In this document: piece by piece, positions 1 through 7,576 of the stretch
Numbering within the stretch: the stretch's first letter is position 1
Layout of the letters: each line of letters begins with the position of its first letter
Assembly (NCBI GenBank): GCA_045128055.1
Contig: JBGVRC010000014.1
Span: forward strand, 1-12,585
Direction of reading: 5' to 3'
Origin: Scatosoma sp045128055
GTDB taxonomy: Bacteria > Bacillota > Clostridia > Christensenellales > Borkfalkiaceae
Length of the DNA stretch: 12,585 bases
The notes under the pieces: generated by a model
The model's input: the letters and a program-made list of their open reading frames with translations, nothing else
The model's database searches: none
Told to the model about the DNA's origin: nothing
Position numbers and translations under genes: made by a program

Positions 1-28
1 TAGGTATTATGCGTGGCATATTATTTCT

Positions 29-1042
29 TTATTCGCACAGCATCGCGTCAATTTTTATGCCGTAGCCGCGCGTCGGGTCATTCAAAAAGACGTGTGTAAC
101 CGCCCCTATCATTTTATCATCTTGTATTATGGGGCTACCGCTCATTCCTTGTACAATACCGCCCGTTTCTTCTAAAAGCTTTTCGTCAACGATTCTTATA
201 ACAAAGTTTTTATTGTCTTTATTGCTTCTATCGACTTTTACCACTTCAATTTCATATTTTTCAGGACACACCCCGCTTATTGTGGAATAAATATACGCCG
301 ATCCCGGCTTTGCTTCAATCGAGCTCGCAACCACCGTTTCTTGCTTGTTTTTTATAAAATTTTCGCCAACTCCCCCAAAAATACCCGATGAAGACAGTTT
401 TTCCGCATCGCCAATAGGCTTTTCCGTTAAGAACATACCCCTAAGCTCGCCCGCTCGCCCGCGGACTCCTTTGGTTACGCCTATAATACTGCATTGATAA
501 ACTATACCGTCTAAAACCTTTAATTCTCTTTTATTTTCCCCTTCGACAGAATGTCCAAGCGCACCAAAACGCCCACTCTCTTTATCGATATACGTAATTG
601 TACCTACCCCTGAAACACAATCGCGTACCAACACCCCGATTTTGTATTTATTTGTCATTTTTTCTTTTTTGGGGGTAATTGAATAATGCACTCTTTCTTC
701 CCCACGCATAATTTCAAAATCAAGCGCCTTTCCTTTGCATTTATTTACAATTTCATTCAATTCATTAACCGTTTCAACGGTAATCCCGCCAACTTTGGCA
801 ATGCAATCCCCCGGACGAAGCCCCGCATTTCCAGCAGGCGAGCCTACTCCGTCTTCCGAAACGACGTCACAAGTTCCGATGATTTGCGCTGAACCCGTTT
901 TCAAGGTAAAACCCGCGGCTATACCACCAACGTATACAATTCTTCCGCTCTCGTTTGCGGAAACGGTTATATTATTTTTATTATATATTGTAAACGCAAA
1001 AGACAGGGACGTCCCTAAAATAAAAATACCTAACTTTCGCAT
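29..1042 (-). CDS. spoIVB: SpoIVB, forespore serine peptidase (S55) with PDZ domain
   Basis: 337 residues, shorter than B. subtilis SpoIVB (about 426), mainly before the PDZ domain. A hydrophobic N-terminal segment (5-20) is a signal or anchor. The PDZ domain spans about 54-123, including the ligand loop GLRPGD (74-79). The S55 peptidase domain follows, with GALGH (160-164), FVIRIVD (280-286) and GMSGSP (299-304). The triad is inferred as H164, D286 and S301; D286 lies 15 residues before S301, the spacing I recall in B. subtilis. The C-terminal AVTHVFLNDPTRGYG (314-328) is a family signature. SpoIVB is secreted from the forespore and cleaves SpoIVFA, releasing sigma-K activation in the mother cell. 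A strong GGAGG site lies five bases before the ATG. Confidence 0.96.
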   Translation of the reverse strand: MRKLGIFILGTSLSFAFTIYNKNNITVSANESGRIVYVGGIAAGFTLKTGSAQIIGTCDVVSEDGVGSPAGNAGLRPGDCIAKVGGITVETVNELNEIVNKCKGKALDFEIMRGEERVHYSITPKKEKMTNKYKIGVLVRDCVSGVGTITYIDKESGRFGALGHSVEGENKRELKVLDGIVYQCSIIGVTKGVRGRAGELRGMFLTEKPIGDAEKLSSSGIFGGVGENFIKNKQETVVASSIEAKPGSAYIYSTISGVCPEKYEIEVVKVDRSNKDNKNFVIRIVDEKLLEETGGIVQGMSGSPIIQDDKMIGAVTHVFLNDPTRGYGIKIDAMLCE

Positions 1043-1061
1043 ATTTCCTCCATTTAGAAAA

Positions 1062-1077
1062 TAATTTGCGTAAATTA
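1062..1077. repeat. 16-base palindrome upstream of spoIVB
   Basis: TAATTTACGCAAATTA: two perfect 6-base arms around ACGC. It overlaps the sigma-G-like -10 box and the candidate sigma-A start region. No T-run follows, so it is not a terminator. It could be an operator or a chance dyad in AT-rich DNA. Confidence 0.4.
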
Positions 1078-1092
1078 GGTATTTATTATACG
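1062..1092 (-). promoter_or_regulatory. Sigma-G/F-like promoter candidate for spoIVB
   Basis: CGTATA (1092-1087) and CAAATTA (1068-1062), spaced by 18 bases, resemble the forespore pattern TGnATA / CATnnTA with one or two mismatches in each box. A start near 1056 would place GGAGG just inside the leader, about 15 bases from the ATG. SpoIVB is made in the forespore in B. subtilis from a promoter directly upstream, so the location is right. The match is imperfect. Confidence 0.35.
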
Positions 1093-1113
1093 TTTTCTAT
1101 GAAATTATACCAA
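1085..1113 (-). promoter_or_regulatory. Sigma-A-like promoter candidate overlapping the end of recN
   Basis: TTGGTA (1113-1108) and a perfect TATAAT (1090-1085) are spaced by 17 bases. The -35 lies in the last recN codons. A second, extended TGGTATAAT sits at 1112-1104, the same nine bases as in the asp23 promoter. A start near 1078 would leave a leader of about 35 bases before spoIVB. A vegetative promoter is not expected for spoIVB, so this may be chance in AT-rich sequence or may serve a gene further downstream. Confidence 0.3.
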
Positions 1114-2805
1114 AGAATTTTTATATTCCGCTGCTTGGGAAAGCAACTCTTCCGCGTGCTTATAGGCGTATTCATCGCCACCGTCTCCGCCTAATAAACG
1201 GACAACTTCTTGTACCTTCCCTTCAACCGTTAAAGCGGTTACACTTGTCAAAGTTTTACCATCCATTTCTTGTTTTTCAATCAAAAACTCATCGTCGCTC
1301 ATCACCGCGATTTGCGCCAAATGTGAAACGGCAATAATTTGTGTGTTTTTTGCAATCTTGGCAAGCTTTTCCCCTACAACCTTGGCGGTTTTACCGCTTA
1401 TTCCAGCATCAATTTCATCAAATACATACGTACCAATTTCATTCGTGGCGGATAAACAGGTTTTTATTGCGAGCATAAAACGGCTCATTTCCCCGCCGCT
1501 GATAATCTTGCCAAGCGGCTTCATCGGTTCGCCCGCGTTAGCGGAAAACATAAAGCAGACGTTATCCAAACCACTGCTATTTGCCCGCGAAACGTCGTCA
1601 AAGGTATACTCGCCAAAGTCAATGGTAAATTGCGCACTGGCAATATTCAAAGTTTGCAACTCTTTGGTTACGCGGTCACAGAATAAAGCGCCTTGCTCTT
1701 TTCTAATCTTCGTAATTTTCTTACAAACTTCATATATTTTTTTCTCTTTTTTCTCTTTTTCAGCGGTTAAAATAGCGTATTGCCCTTCACAATCGGAAAG
1801 AAGCTGATATTCGGTGTTAATTTGTTCATAATAAGCGTCTATCGCCGCTTTATCAATGCCGTATTTGCGTTTCAAGGAACGAATTGAATCCAATCTTGCT
1901 TCGATTTCCGCCGCTTCATTTTCATCAAAATACAGCTCTTCACCCATATCCGACAAGCTTTCCGCTACGTCGTCGGCATCCATAATCAAACTTTCAATTT
2001 TATCCGCCAAATTAGCGTAGGAATCGTCCAACTTCGTGATACCAGCCAAAGAACGGCCCGCATTTCGTAATAAGTCGTTAACCCCGTCTTCCGCTTGAAA
2101 ATAGGACAAAGTATCGCGCAAAGCATTGATAATTTTTTCGAGATGCATAATCTTATTGCGTTTAGAAAGCAACTCGTCTTCTTCTCCGTCTTTGATAGCA
2201 ACGGCTGTAATTTCATCGATTTGGTAACGCAAAACATCTAATCTTCTACCGCGCTCCATTTCGTCGCCGCCAAGCAAAGCGATTTGACTTTCAATTTCCT
2301 TCTTTTGCTTTAATAGACACGCCAAATCCGCCTTTAATGGAATTAAATCTTCCCCCACAACAACGTCTAAGGTATGCAGCTGATTTTGCTCCTTTAATAA
2401 GAAGAAATGCTCGCTTTGTCCGTGCACGTCTACAAGACCGCTCGTAACCGAACGAAGCATTGTAGCCGTAACGGTATTACCGTTAATTTTAATAACGCTT
2501 TTCCCATTTTCCGAGAATTTTCTCGAAATAATGATTTCACCATCCGAATCAATATCAAGCTCCCGCAAAGCTTTTATTGCATTCGAGTTTTCACTCGCAA
2601 AAAATTCCGCTTTGACTAGGCATTCTTCTTCACCATAACGAATCATAGCTTTATCCGCTTTTGCACCCAAAACAAAATTGACGGAGTCGAGAATTACCGA
2701 TTTCCCCGCGCCCGTTTCCCCAGAAAGGACGTTGAGCCCTTTCCCAAATTCTATTTCCGCGTTTTCAATTAAAGCTATATTTTTTATGGTAAGCTTTGAT
2801 AACAT
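1105..2805 (-). CDS. recN: RecN, DNA double-strand break repair ATPase
   Basis: 566 residues, in the family's normal range. RecN is an SMC-like ATPase recruited early to double-strand breaks. The N-terminal half-site holds Walker A GETGAGKS (29-36) and the Q-loop HGQSEHF (128-134). The middle (about 155-380) is charged and mostly helical, as expected for the coiled coil. The C-terminal half holds the ABC signature ISGGEMSR (435-442), Walker B YVFDEIDAGISG (460-471) and the H-loop SHLAQIA (494-500). All ATPase motifs are intact. The ATG follows argR by 18 bases with AGAAGGAT upstream. The last codons (TTG GTA TAA) contain a TGGTATAAT sequence that may act as a promoter for spoIVB. Confidence 0.97.
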   Translation of the reverse strand: MLSKLTIKNIALIENAEIEFGKGLNVLSGETGAGKSVILDSVNFVLGAKADKAMIRYGEEECLVKAEFFASENSNAIKALRELDIDSDGEIIISRKFSENGKSVIKINGNTVTATMLRSVTSGLVDVHGQSEHFFLLKEQNQLHTLDVVVGEDLIPLKADLACLLKQKKEIESQIALLGGDEMERGRRLDVLRYQIDEITAVAIKDGEEDELLSKRNKIMHLEKIINALRDTLSYFQAEDGVNDLLRNAGRSLAGITKLDDSYANLADKIESLIMDADDVAESLSDMGEELYFDENEAAEIEARLDSIRSLKRKYGIDKAAIDAYYEQINTEYQLLSDCEGQYAILTAEKEKKEKKIYEVCKKITKIRKEQGALFCDRVTKELQTLNIASAQFTIDFGEYTFDDVSRANSSGLDNVCFMFSANAGEPMKPLGKIISGGEMSRFMLAIKTCLSATNEIGTYVFDEIDAGISGKTAKVVGEKLAKIAKNTQIIAVSHLAQIAVMSDDEFLIEKQEMDGKTLTSVTALTVEGKVQEVVRLLGGDGGDEYAYKHAEELLSQAAEYKNSLV

Positions 2806-2823
2806 ATTAGAATCCTTCTTGGC

Positions 2824-3276
2824 TTATAAGATAAAAGAGTAGATTTTTTCAACAACGATTTCCGCCGCGGCATTATCCATGCAAACAATCAACAACGTAT
2901 CGTCACCCGCAACAGAGCCGATAATTTCATCGTGACTGAATTTATCTACAACCGCCCCCGCATTTGCTCCGTTACCCGATAAAGTCTTGACGACGACAAG
3001 ATTTTGCGCCGATTTTACCGAAAGCACACAATCACGGAACAGACTTTTCATTTTGGGAGAAATTTCATTATCGTCTTCGTTTATGTATGCGTAACGATAT
3101 TTCTTTTCGATTCCCGCAACCTTAAACAAACGCAAATCACGAATATCACGCGAAATGGTCGCTTGGGTAACCACGTGGTTCATTTGGTTGAGTTCCGCGC
3201 AAAGTTCTTCCTGCGTTTCAATTTCTTTGTTGGTAATAATTTCTAAAATTTTTGCATGTCGAGCCGATCTTAACAT
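2824..3276 (-). CDS. argR: ArgR/AhrC-family arginine repressor
   Basis: 150 residues, the standard length. The N-terminal winged helix-turn-helix (about 1-65) includes the recognition-helix motif QATISRDIRDL (38-48) and a wing ending YAYI. The C-terminal domain (about 80-150) forms the arginine-binding hexamer core, with TLSGNGANAGAVVD (98-111) and GSVAGDDTLLIV (120-131); the paired aspartates 125-126 are the usual arginine contacts. TLSG replaces the more common TxPG. With arginine bound it represses arginine synthesis and activates catabolism, and AhrC-like proteins commonly lie beside recN. The start has AAAGGGGAT seven bases upstream. I see no ARG-box-like operator in the 27-base gap before it. 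Confidence 0.96.
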   Translation of the reverse strand: MLRSARHAKILEIITNKEIETQEELCAELNQMNHVVTQATISRDIRDLRLFKVAGIEKKYRYAYINEDDNEISPKMKSLFRDCVLSVKSAQNLVVVKTLSGNGANAGAVVDKFSHDEIIGSVAGDDTLLIVCMDNAAAEIVVEKIYSFIL

Positions 3277-3303
3277 ATATTATCCCCTTTATCTATTACA
3301 ATT

Positions 3304-4107
3304 TTATTCATTTAATTTATTACGTACTCTGTCTAAGAAAGCGGATTCGTCTTTTACTGGGAAATCCGCTGTAAAAGGCGCTTTTTTAATAAAGACTTCG
3401 CCTTGTTCGAGAAGCTGCGCAACCGCGCCCCCATCCGTTAAAACCATACCCTTTCCACGCGTTACGCGAATGGTGAATTCGTCGCTGTCGGAAAAAACAA
3501 TAGGTCTTGTTCTCATAGAAAAAGCGCAAATGGGCGTCATCATGAACACCGGGACTTCCGGAGTAATAATCGCTCCGCCCGCGGATAACGAATAAGCGGT
3601 AGAACCGGTTGGCGTACAAATCAAAAGCCCGTCGCCAGAGATAGTAGCCCCCCCTTCTTTTGCCTGCAAAGCAAGGCTTAACATTTGCGGCTCGTTTTCC
3701 TGGGGCGCGTAATCACGCTGTATAGACACTTCGTTTAAAGCATAATAGGTTTGTTTGCCGATGACGACCTGTAAAAGGCTACGCTTTACAATACGGCACG
3801 AATTGTCTTGTAACGCCTTTAACAATTCTTTAACCCGACCTTCTTCATCTTTTTCATACTCGGTTAAAAAACCAAGCGTTCCGTGGTTTACCCCGATGAT
3901 TTTGATATTTTTTTGCGCAGCTGCCACAGCGGCGTGTAAAATAGCCCCATCACCGCCAAGCACGATTACAACGTCAACACCGTCTATATCGCAAGTATTT
4001 TGGAAAACGACCGTTTGATAGCCACACACCGTCAATTCCGTGCGCAACGACTCTACGTTCTTTTCCGTTTTTTGTTTTTTTACACTACCAAGAATCCCGA
4101 TTTTCAT
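3304..4107 (-). CDS. nadK: NAD kinase
   Basis: 267 residues, normal for the bacterial enzyme, which phosphorylates NAD at the 2'-hydroxyl of the adenosine ribose to give NADP. The GGDG motif (51-54) with the preceding VVIVL strand, GVNHGTLGFLTE (72-83), the NE pair (125-126) and the conserved SGDGLLICTPTGSTAYSLSA stretch (157-176) are all present. The start has AGGGGA seven bases upstream of the ATG. It lies between the tlyA-like gene and argR, a common Clostridia arrangement that B. subtilis lacks. NADP is the cofactor used by FolD, encoded in the same block, though this shared placement is probably not specific. Confidence 0.97.
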   Translation of the reverse strand: MKIGILGSVKKQKTEKNVESLRTELTVCGYQTVVFQNTCDIDGVDVVIVLGGDGAILHAAVAAAQKNIKIIGVNHGTLGFLTEYEKDEEGRVKELLKALQDNSCRIVKRSLLQVVIGKQTYYALNEVSIQRDYAPQENEPQMLSLALQAKEGGATISGDGLLICTPTGSTAYSLSAGGAIITPEVPVFMMTPICAFSMRTRPIVFSDSDEFTIRVTRGKGMVLTDGGAVAQLLEQGEVFIKKAPFTADFPVKDESAFLDRVRNKLNE

Positions 4108-4125
4108 CGTTTTTTCCCCTGTATA

Positions 4126-4917
4126 TTATTGCAAATTCCCTTCCGAATTGCGTTTAACAAACTCTTTTATTTGCTCCAAAACAACCTTTTCCGTTTGACA
4201 ATTTATAAACGTAGGCTTTATATACAACACGTATTCGATATTTTTTCCTTTTCGAACGGGCGCGTTGATAATACCGTGCGGATACAGCTTGTTTTCCGAT
4301 AAAAAACCAAGCACTTTTTTTACGATGTCCACGTGCGCTACGGGCGCAACGATACCGCTTTTACCTATGTGCTTTTTCTCACATTCAAACTGTGGTTTTA
4401 TCAATACAAACGCGCTGCCGTCTTCACTTAATATCTCTTTAATCACAGGAAAAATCAAGCGTAAGGAAATAAAGCTCACGTCCGTGACAACGCCATTGAT
4501 TTTCTCTACAAAATCATCTTGTTTTAAATATCGCGCGTTGGTGTTTTCCATAGGAACAATTCTTTCGTCACCAAGCAAAGTTTCATGAAGCAGGCTTTCG
4601 CCGACGTCCACCGCATAAACTCTTTTCGCTCCGTTTTGAAGTAAACAATCGGTAAAACCGCCCGTACTTGCGCCGATATCCACAAAAATTTTATCCTTGC
4701 AATCAAAATGAAAGGCTTTTAAGGCTCTGTCTAATTTGTATCCGCCGTTGGAAACAAAGCGTTCTTTCGGCACAACAAATTCGATAGTTTGATTCTCGTC
4801 CACTTCGGTTTTTGGTTTTATTATTTTTCCATTGACCAAAACCAGCCCCTTTTCAATGGCTTCCGCCGCTTTTGTGCGAGAGCCAAACTTTTCAGCAAAA
4901 TATTTATCCGCTCTCAT
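4126..4917 (-). CDS. TlyA-family rRNA methyltransferase (S4 domain plus FtsJ-like methyltransferase, YqxC-like)
   Basis: 263 residues, about the family norm. An S4 RNA-binding domain covers roughly 1-60 (MRADKYFAEKFGSRTKAAEAI, then GLVLVNGK). The methyltransferase domain follows, with YKLDRAL (60-66, lysine K61), the SAM-binding VDIGASTGGFTD (79-90), VYAVDVG (100-106), TDVSFISLR (145-153) and LIKPQFE (172-178). Lysine 61, D80, D146 and K174 are consistent with the KDKE-type ribose methyltransferase arrangement. TlyA of Mycobacterium makes 2'-O-methylcytidine in rRNA; the B. subtilis neighbour-equivalent YqxC is less well characterised, so the exact target is inferred. The ATG overlaps the dxs stop (ATGA), and nadK follows after 18 bases. 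Confidence 0.93.
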   Translation of the reverse strand: MRADKYFAEKFGSRTKAAEAIEKGLVLVNGKIIKPKTEVDENQTIEFVVPKERFVSNGGYKLDRALKAFHFDCKDKIFVDIGASTGGFTDCLLQNGAKRVYAVDVGESLLHETLLGDERIVPMENTNARYLKQDDFVEKINGVVTDVSFISLRLIFPVIKEILSEDGSAFVLIKPQFECEKKHIGKSGIVAPVAHVDIVKKVLGFLSENKLYPHGIINAPVRKGKNIEYVLYIKPTFINCQTEKVVLEQIKEFVKRNSEGNLQ

Positions 4918-6656
4918 TGGAGTATTTTGGATATATACGCTTCAATTTCTTGGCAGCTTACGCCAAATTGCGCCTGCAAAGAAGAAATAGAGCCTTGCGG
5001 TATAAACTCGTCACGGTAAGCGAAGTTTTTAATTTTACAATCTTTACCCATCTCGATAAGGGCGTTATTTACCATAGAACCAAACCCGCCAAGCAAAACG
5101 TTGTCTTCCATTGTAATGACGTAATCCGATTGCATAGATTGTAAAAATTCCTTATCCAAGGGTTTAATAAATCTGGCATTGACAACGTCGAAGGTTTTTC
5201 CCTGCTCTTCAAGATTATGCAAAATCTTCATTGCAATCAACAAGCACCTTTCTCCCGTCGCCAAAACGGTGACCTTGGACGGATTTTCTTCCTGCTTGTG
5301 TAAATATTCCCATTTTCCAACGCGAATACTTTCTTGATTTTGCTTGTCCACGTCAAAAAGTAATCTACCCGCGCGTGGATAGCGAATCGCCAAAGGATGA
5401 TTATACGACACGCTAAATTGCAGCATTTGACGAAATTCTTCCGTATCCTTGGGCGCGGCAATCGTTAAGTTGGGAATTAAAGACAAATAAGAAATATCAA
5501 ATACGCCTTGATGCGTTTCACCATCCGCCCCCGAAATACCAGCTCTATCAATACAAAACGTTACAGGCATATCTTGCGCGCATACGTCGTGTATGATTTC
5601 GTCGAAGGATCGCTGTAAAAAAGTAGAATAAATCGCATAATACGGCTTCAAACCACCTGCCGCCATCGAAGCGCAAAGCACGGAAGCGTTTTCTTCGCAA
5701 ATACCGACGTCAAAAGCTCTGTCCGGATATTTTTCAAAAAATTCGCTCAATCCCAAAGCCTCTTTCATCGCCGCAGAAACGACAACCAAGGAAGAGTCCT
5801 TTTGCGCCATCTCGCAAAGTGTTTCCCCTAAAATTTCAGAATATTCCGTCGTTTTTACCGAGCCAAACGGCGGTACGCCATGGGTATTTGTGGGGTGTTC
5901 TTCGCTAAATTCGTAGCCCTTGCCTTTTTTCGTGGCTATATGCAAAATAACCGAGCTTTCTTTTAAAAGCTCTTTCGCTTCCGACATCGCCGAAAGCATA
6001 TCATCCAAATCATTACCGTTTTTAACACCGATATAGCGTAAACCAAAGCTTTCTAAAAGCCTAATCCCGTCCGCTCTGCCGTCAGTCTTAATTTTCTCTA
6101 TTATGTCATACATACCACCTACCGTAGGAGATATAGACATACCGTTATCATTTAAAATAATTAGAATTTTTGTATTTAAAATTTTTAAACTGCTCAACGC
6201 TTCGTAAATCAAACCGTTATTAAACGAACCGTCGCCTATATAAGCAATAACGTTATGGTTTTCCGAGCGCAAATCACGCGCTTTGGCAAGCCCTATTGCC
6301 GCCGAAACGGAAGTACCCGCGTGTCCCGTATCATACGAATCGTATTCACTTTCCGTGCGTTTGGGAAAGCCTGAAATACCGCCTTCCTGCCGCAAAGTAG
6401 AAAATCTATCGTATCTACCCGACAACAATTTATACGAATAGCATTGATGCCCAACGTCAAAAACTACCTTGTCATTTGGAAAATCAAACACGTTAAACAT
6501 AGCGACCGTAGATTCAACCGAGCCGAGATTGGACGCAAGGTGACCACCGCAACGCGTTACGGTATCGTGAATAACAACCCGCAATTCGTCGCATAAAACG
6601 TTTAATTCGTTTATTGTCAAGCTTTTAATTTTTTTCGGTGTTAAATTTTCAATCAT
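4914..6656 (-). CDS. dxs: DXS, 1-deoxy-D-xylulose-5-phosphate synthase, compact form
   Basis: 580 residues from the ATG at 6656; an ATG four codons upstream (6668) is also open. I prefer 6656 because a GGGG site lies six bases before it and MIENLTPKKIKSL fits the family N-terminus. The enzyme makes DXP from pyruvate and glyceraldehyde 3-phosphate with thiamine diphosphate, the first MEP-pathway step. Motifs: HLASNLG (39-45), DVGHQCY (67-73), GHAGTS (111-116), cofactor-binding GDGS...LND (141-170), THG (258-260), E321, IYSTFLQR (342-349) and DRAGISGADGETHQG (370-384). Odd points: the stretch after VGG (179-181) is about 30 residues shorter than in E. coli, YIGPVDGH is YIGVKNGN, and the usual AEQHA is CEENA. 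Catalytic positions look intact. The stop overlaps tlyA by four bases. Confidence 0.96.
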   Translation of the reverse strand: MIENLTPKKIKSLTINELNVLCDELRVVIHDTVTRCGGHLASNLGSVESTVAMFNVFDFPNDKVVFDVGHQCYSYKLLSGRYDRFSTLRQEGGISGFPKRTESEYDSYDTGHAGTSVSAAIGLAKARDLRSENHNVIAYIGDGSFNNGLIYEALSSLKILNTKILIILNDNGMSISPTVGGMYDIIEKIKTDGRADGIRLLESFGLRYIGVKNGNDLDDMLSAMSEAKELLKESSVILHIATKKGKGYEFSEEHPTNTHGVPPFGSVKTTEYSEILGETLCEMAQKDSSLVVVSAAMKEALGLSEFFEKYPDRAFDVGICEENASVLCASMAAGGLKPYYAIYSTFLQRSFDEIIHDVCAQDMPVTFCIDRAGISGADGETHQGVFDISYLSLIPNLTIAAPKDTEEFRQMLQFSVSYNHPLAIRYPRAGRLLFDVDKQNQESIRVGKWEYLHKQEENPSKVTVLATGERCLLIAMKILHNLEEQGKTFDVVNARFIKPLDKEFLQSMQSDYVITMEDNVLLGGFGSMVNNALIEMGKDCKIKNFAYRDEFIPQGSISSLQAQFGVSCQEIEAYISKILQ

Positions 6657-6689
6657 AGTATACCCCATTTCGGTATAAGCAATTAAAGA

Positions 6690-7571
6690 TTAGTTACTGC
6701 GTTTTAAAACGTATGACACAAGGTCTTTTAAGAAGGATACGTCGCCGTCAATCCCTTCTAACACAGCCAAGCAATCCAACGCGCACATATCCGCGCGTAC
6801 CTTTGCCCCTTCTAAACCGTATATTTTAATACAAGTCAGCTTGTTTTCCGCTTTGTCTTTGCCCGTTGTTTTTCCTAAGGCTTCCTTATCACCAACTACG
6901 TCCAAAATATCATCTGTCATTTGGAAAAGCTTTCCTAAAAGCCGCCCAAAATTTTCTAACGGCAAATAATATTTGTTGTCGGATAATATACTTGCAATCG
7001 CCGTAGGTGCGAGCAATAACTTACCCGTTTTATGTTCGTATATATAGCCCAACTCCGCTTCGGAAATTTCCGCGTTTTGATTAGAATACCAAAGATCGGC
7101 GGATTGTCCGACAATCATACCGTATACGCCCGCGCACTCGTTTAAAAACTTGGAAGCAAGCGCATATTTTTCCCCTTTCATGCTTTCATCAAAGCATATC
7201 GCATAGGCTTCGTTCAATAAAGCGTCGCCCGCCAAGATCGCATTTGCTTCCCCAAACTGTTTATGGGAAGACGGCTTACCGCGACGAAAATCATCGTTAT
7301 CCATCGCGGGCAAATCGTCGTGAATCAGCGAATACGTATGAATCATCTCCAACGCAAGCGCGAAAGGCAAAATTTCCGTTTCAGGTAACCCCAACACATC
7401 CGCGCAAGCAAGCGCAAGCACAGGGCGAATGCGTTTTCCGCCGTTAAGCAGGCTATATCGCATACTTTCTCCCAAAATCGAAGGCTTGGTCTGCCATTTT
7501 TCCGCATATTTTATTAAATAGTTTTCAAAAATCGCCAAATAGTGTTCGTAGCGAAGATTAAAATCGTTCAA
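6690..7571 (-). CDS. ispA: Polyprenyl (farnesyl/geranylgeranyl) diphosphate synthase, TTG start
   Basis: 293 residues, typical of bacterial short-chain isoprenyl diphosphate synthases. It condenses isopentenyl diphosphate with allylic diphosphates in the cytoplasm. The first aspartate-rich motif is DDLPAMDND (85-93), the second is DDILD (220-224), and GGKRIRP (44-50) binds substrate diphosphate. Residues before the first motif (HTYSLIH, 78-84) resemble the farnesyl-diphosphate-type enzymes (IspA/YqiD), but product length cannot be fixed by eye. The start is TTG at 7571-7569, with AAGGAG overlapping the end of folD nine bases upstream; no ATG lies nearby in frame. Placement directly before dxs supports an isoprenoid role. 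Confidence 0.95.
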   Translation of the reverse strand: MNDFNLRYEHYLAIFENYLIKYAEKWQTKPSILGESMRYSLLNGGKRIRPVLALACADVLGLPETEILPFALALEMIHTYSLIHDDLPAMDNDDFRRGKPSSHKQFGEANAILAGDALLNEAYAICFDESMKGEKYALASKFLNECAGVYGMIVGQSADLWYSNQNAEISEAELGYIYEHKTGKLLLAPTAIASILSDNKYYLPLENFGRLLGKLFQMTDDILDVVGDKEALGKTTGKDKAENKLTCIKIYGLEGAKVRADMCALDCLAVLEGIDGDVSFLKDLVSYVLKRSN

Positions 7572-7576
7572 AATCT

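Noticed and set aside
1..28. Possible terminator after spoIVB (TATGC/GCATA dyad)
   Set aside because: Only five pairs, and on the minus strand no T-run follows before the window ends, so it cannot be called.
735..1064. Plus-strand open frame of 109 codons opposite the start of spoIVB
   Set aside because: It lies fully antisense to a clear PDZ-protease gene, has no ribosome site and its product has no recognisable features.
1343..1807. Plus-strand open frame of 154 codons opposite recN
   Set aside because: Antisense to conserved RecN ATPase motifs; a coding shadow without its own start signals.
3277..3303. ARG box autoregulating argR
   Set aside because: The 27-base gap has no TGAAT-like half sites; argR appears to be expressed by read-through from upstream genes.
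3155..3595. Plus-strand open frame spanning argR, the gap and nadK
   Set aside because: It crosses two confident minus-strand genes and has no plausible ribosome site or family resemblance.
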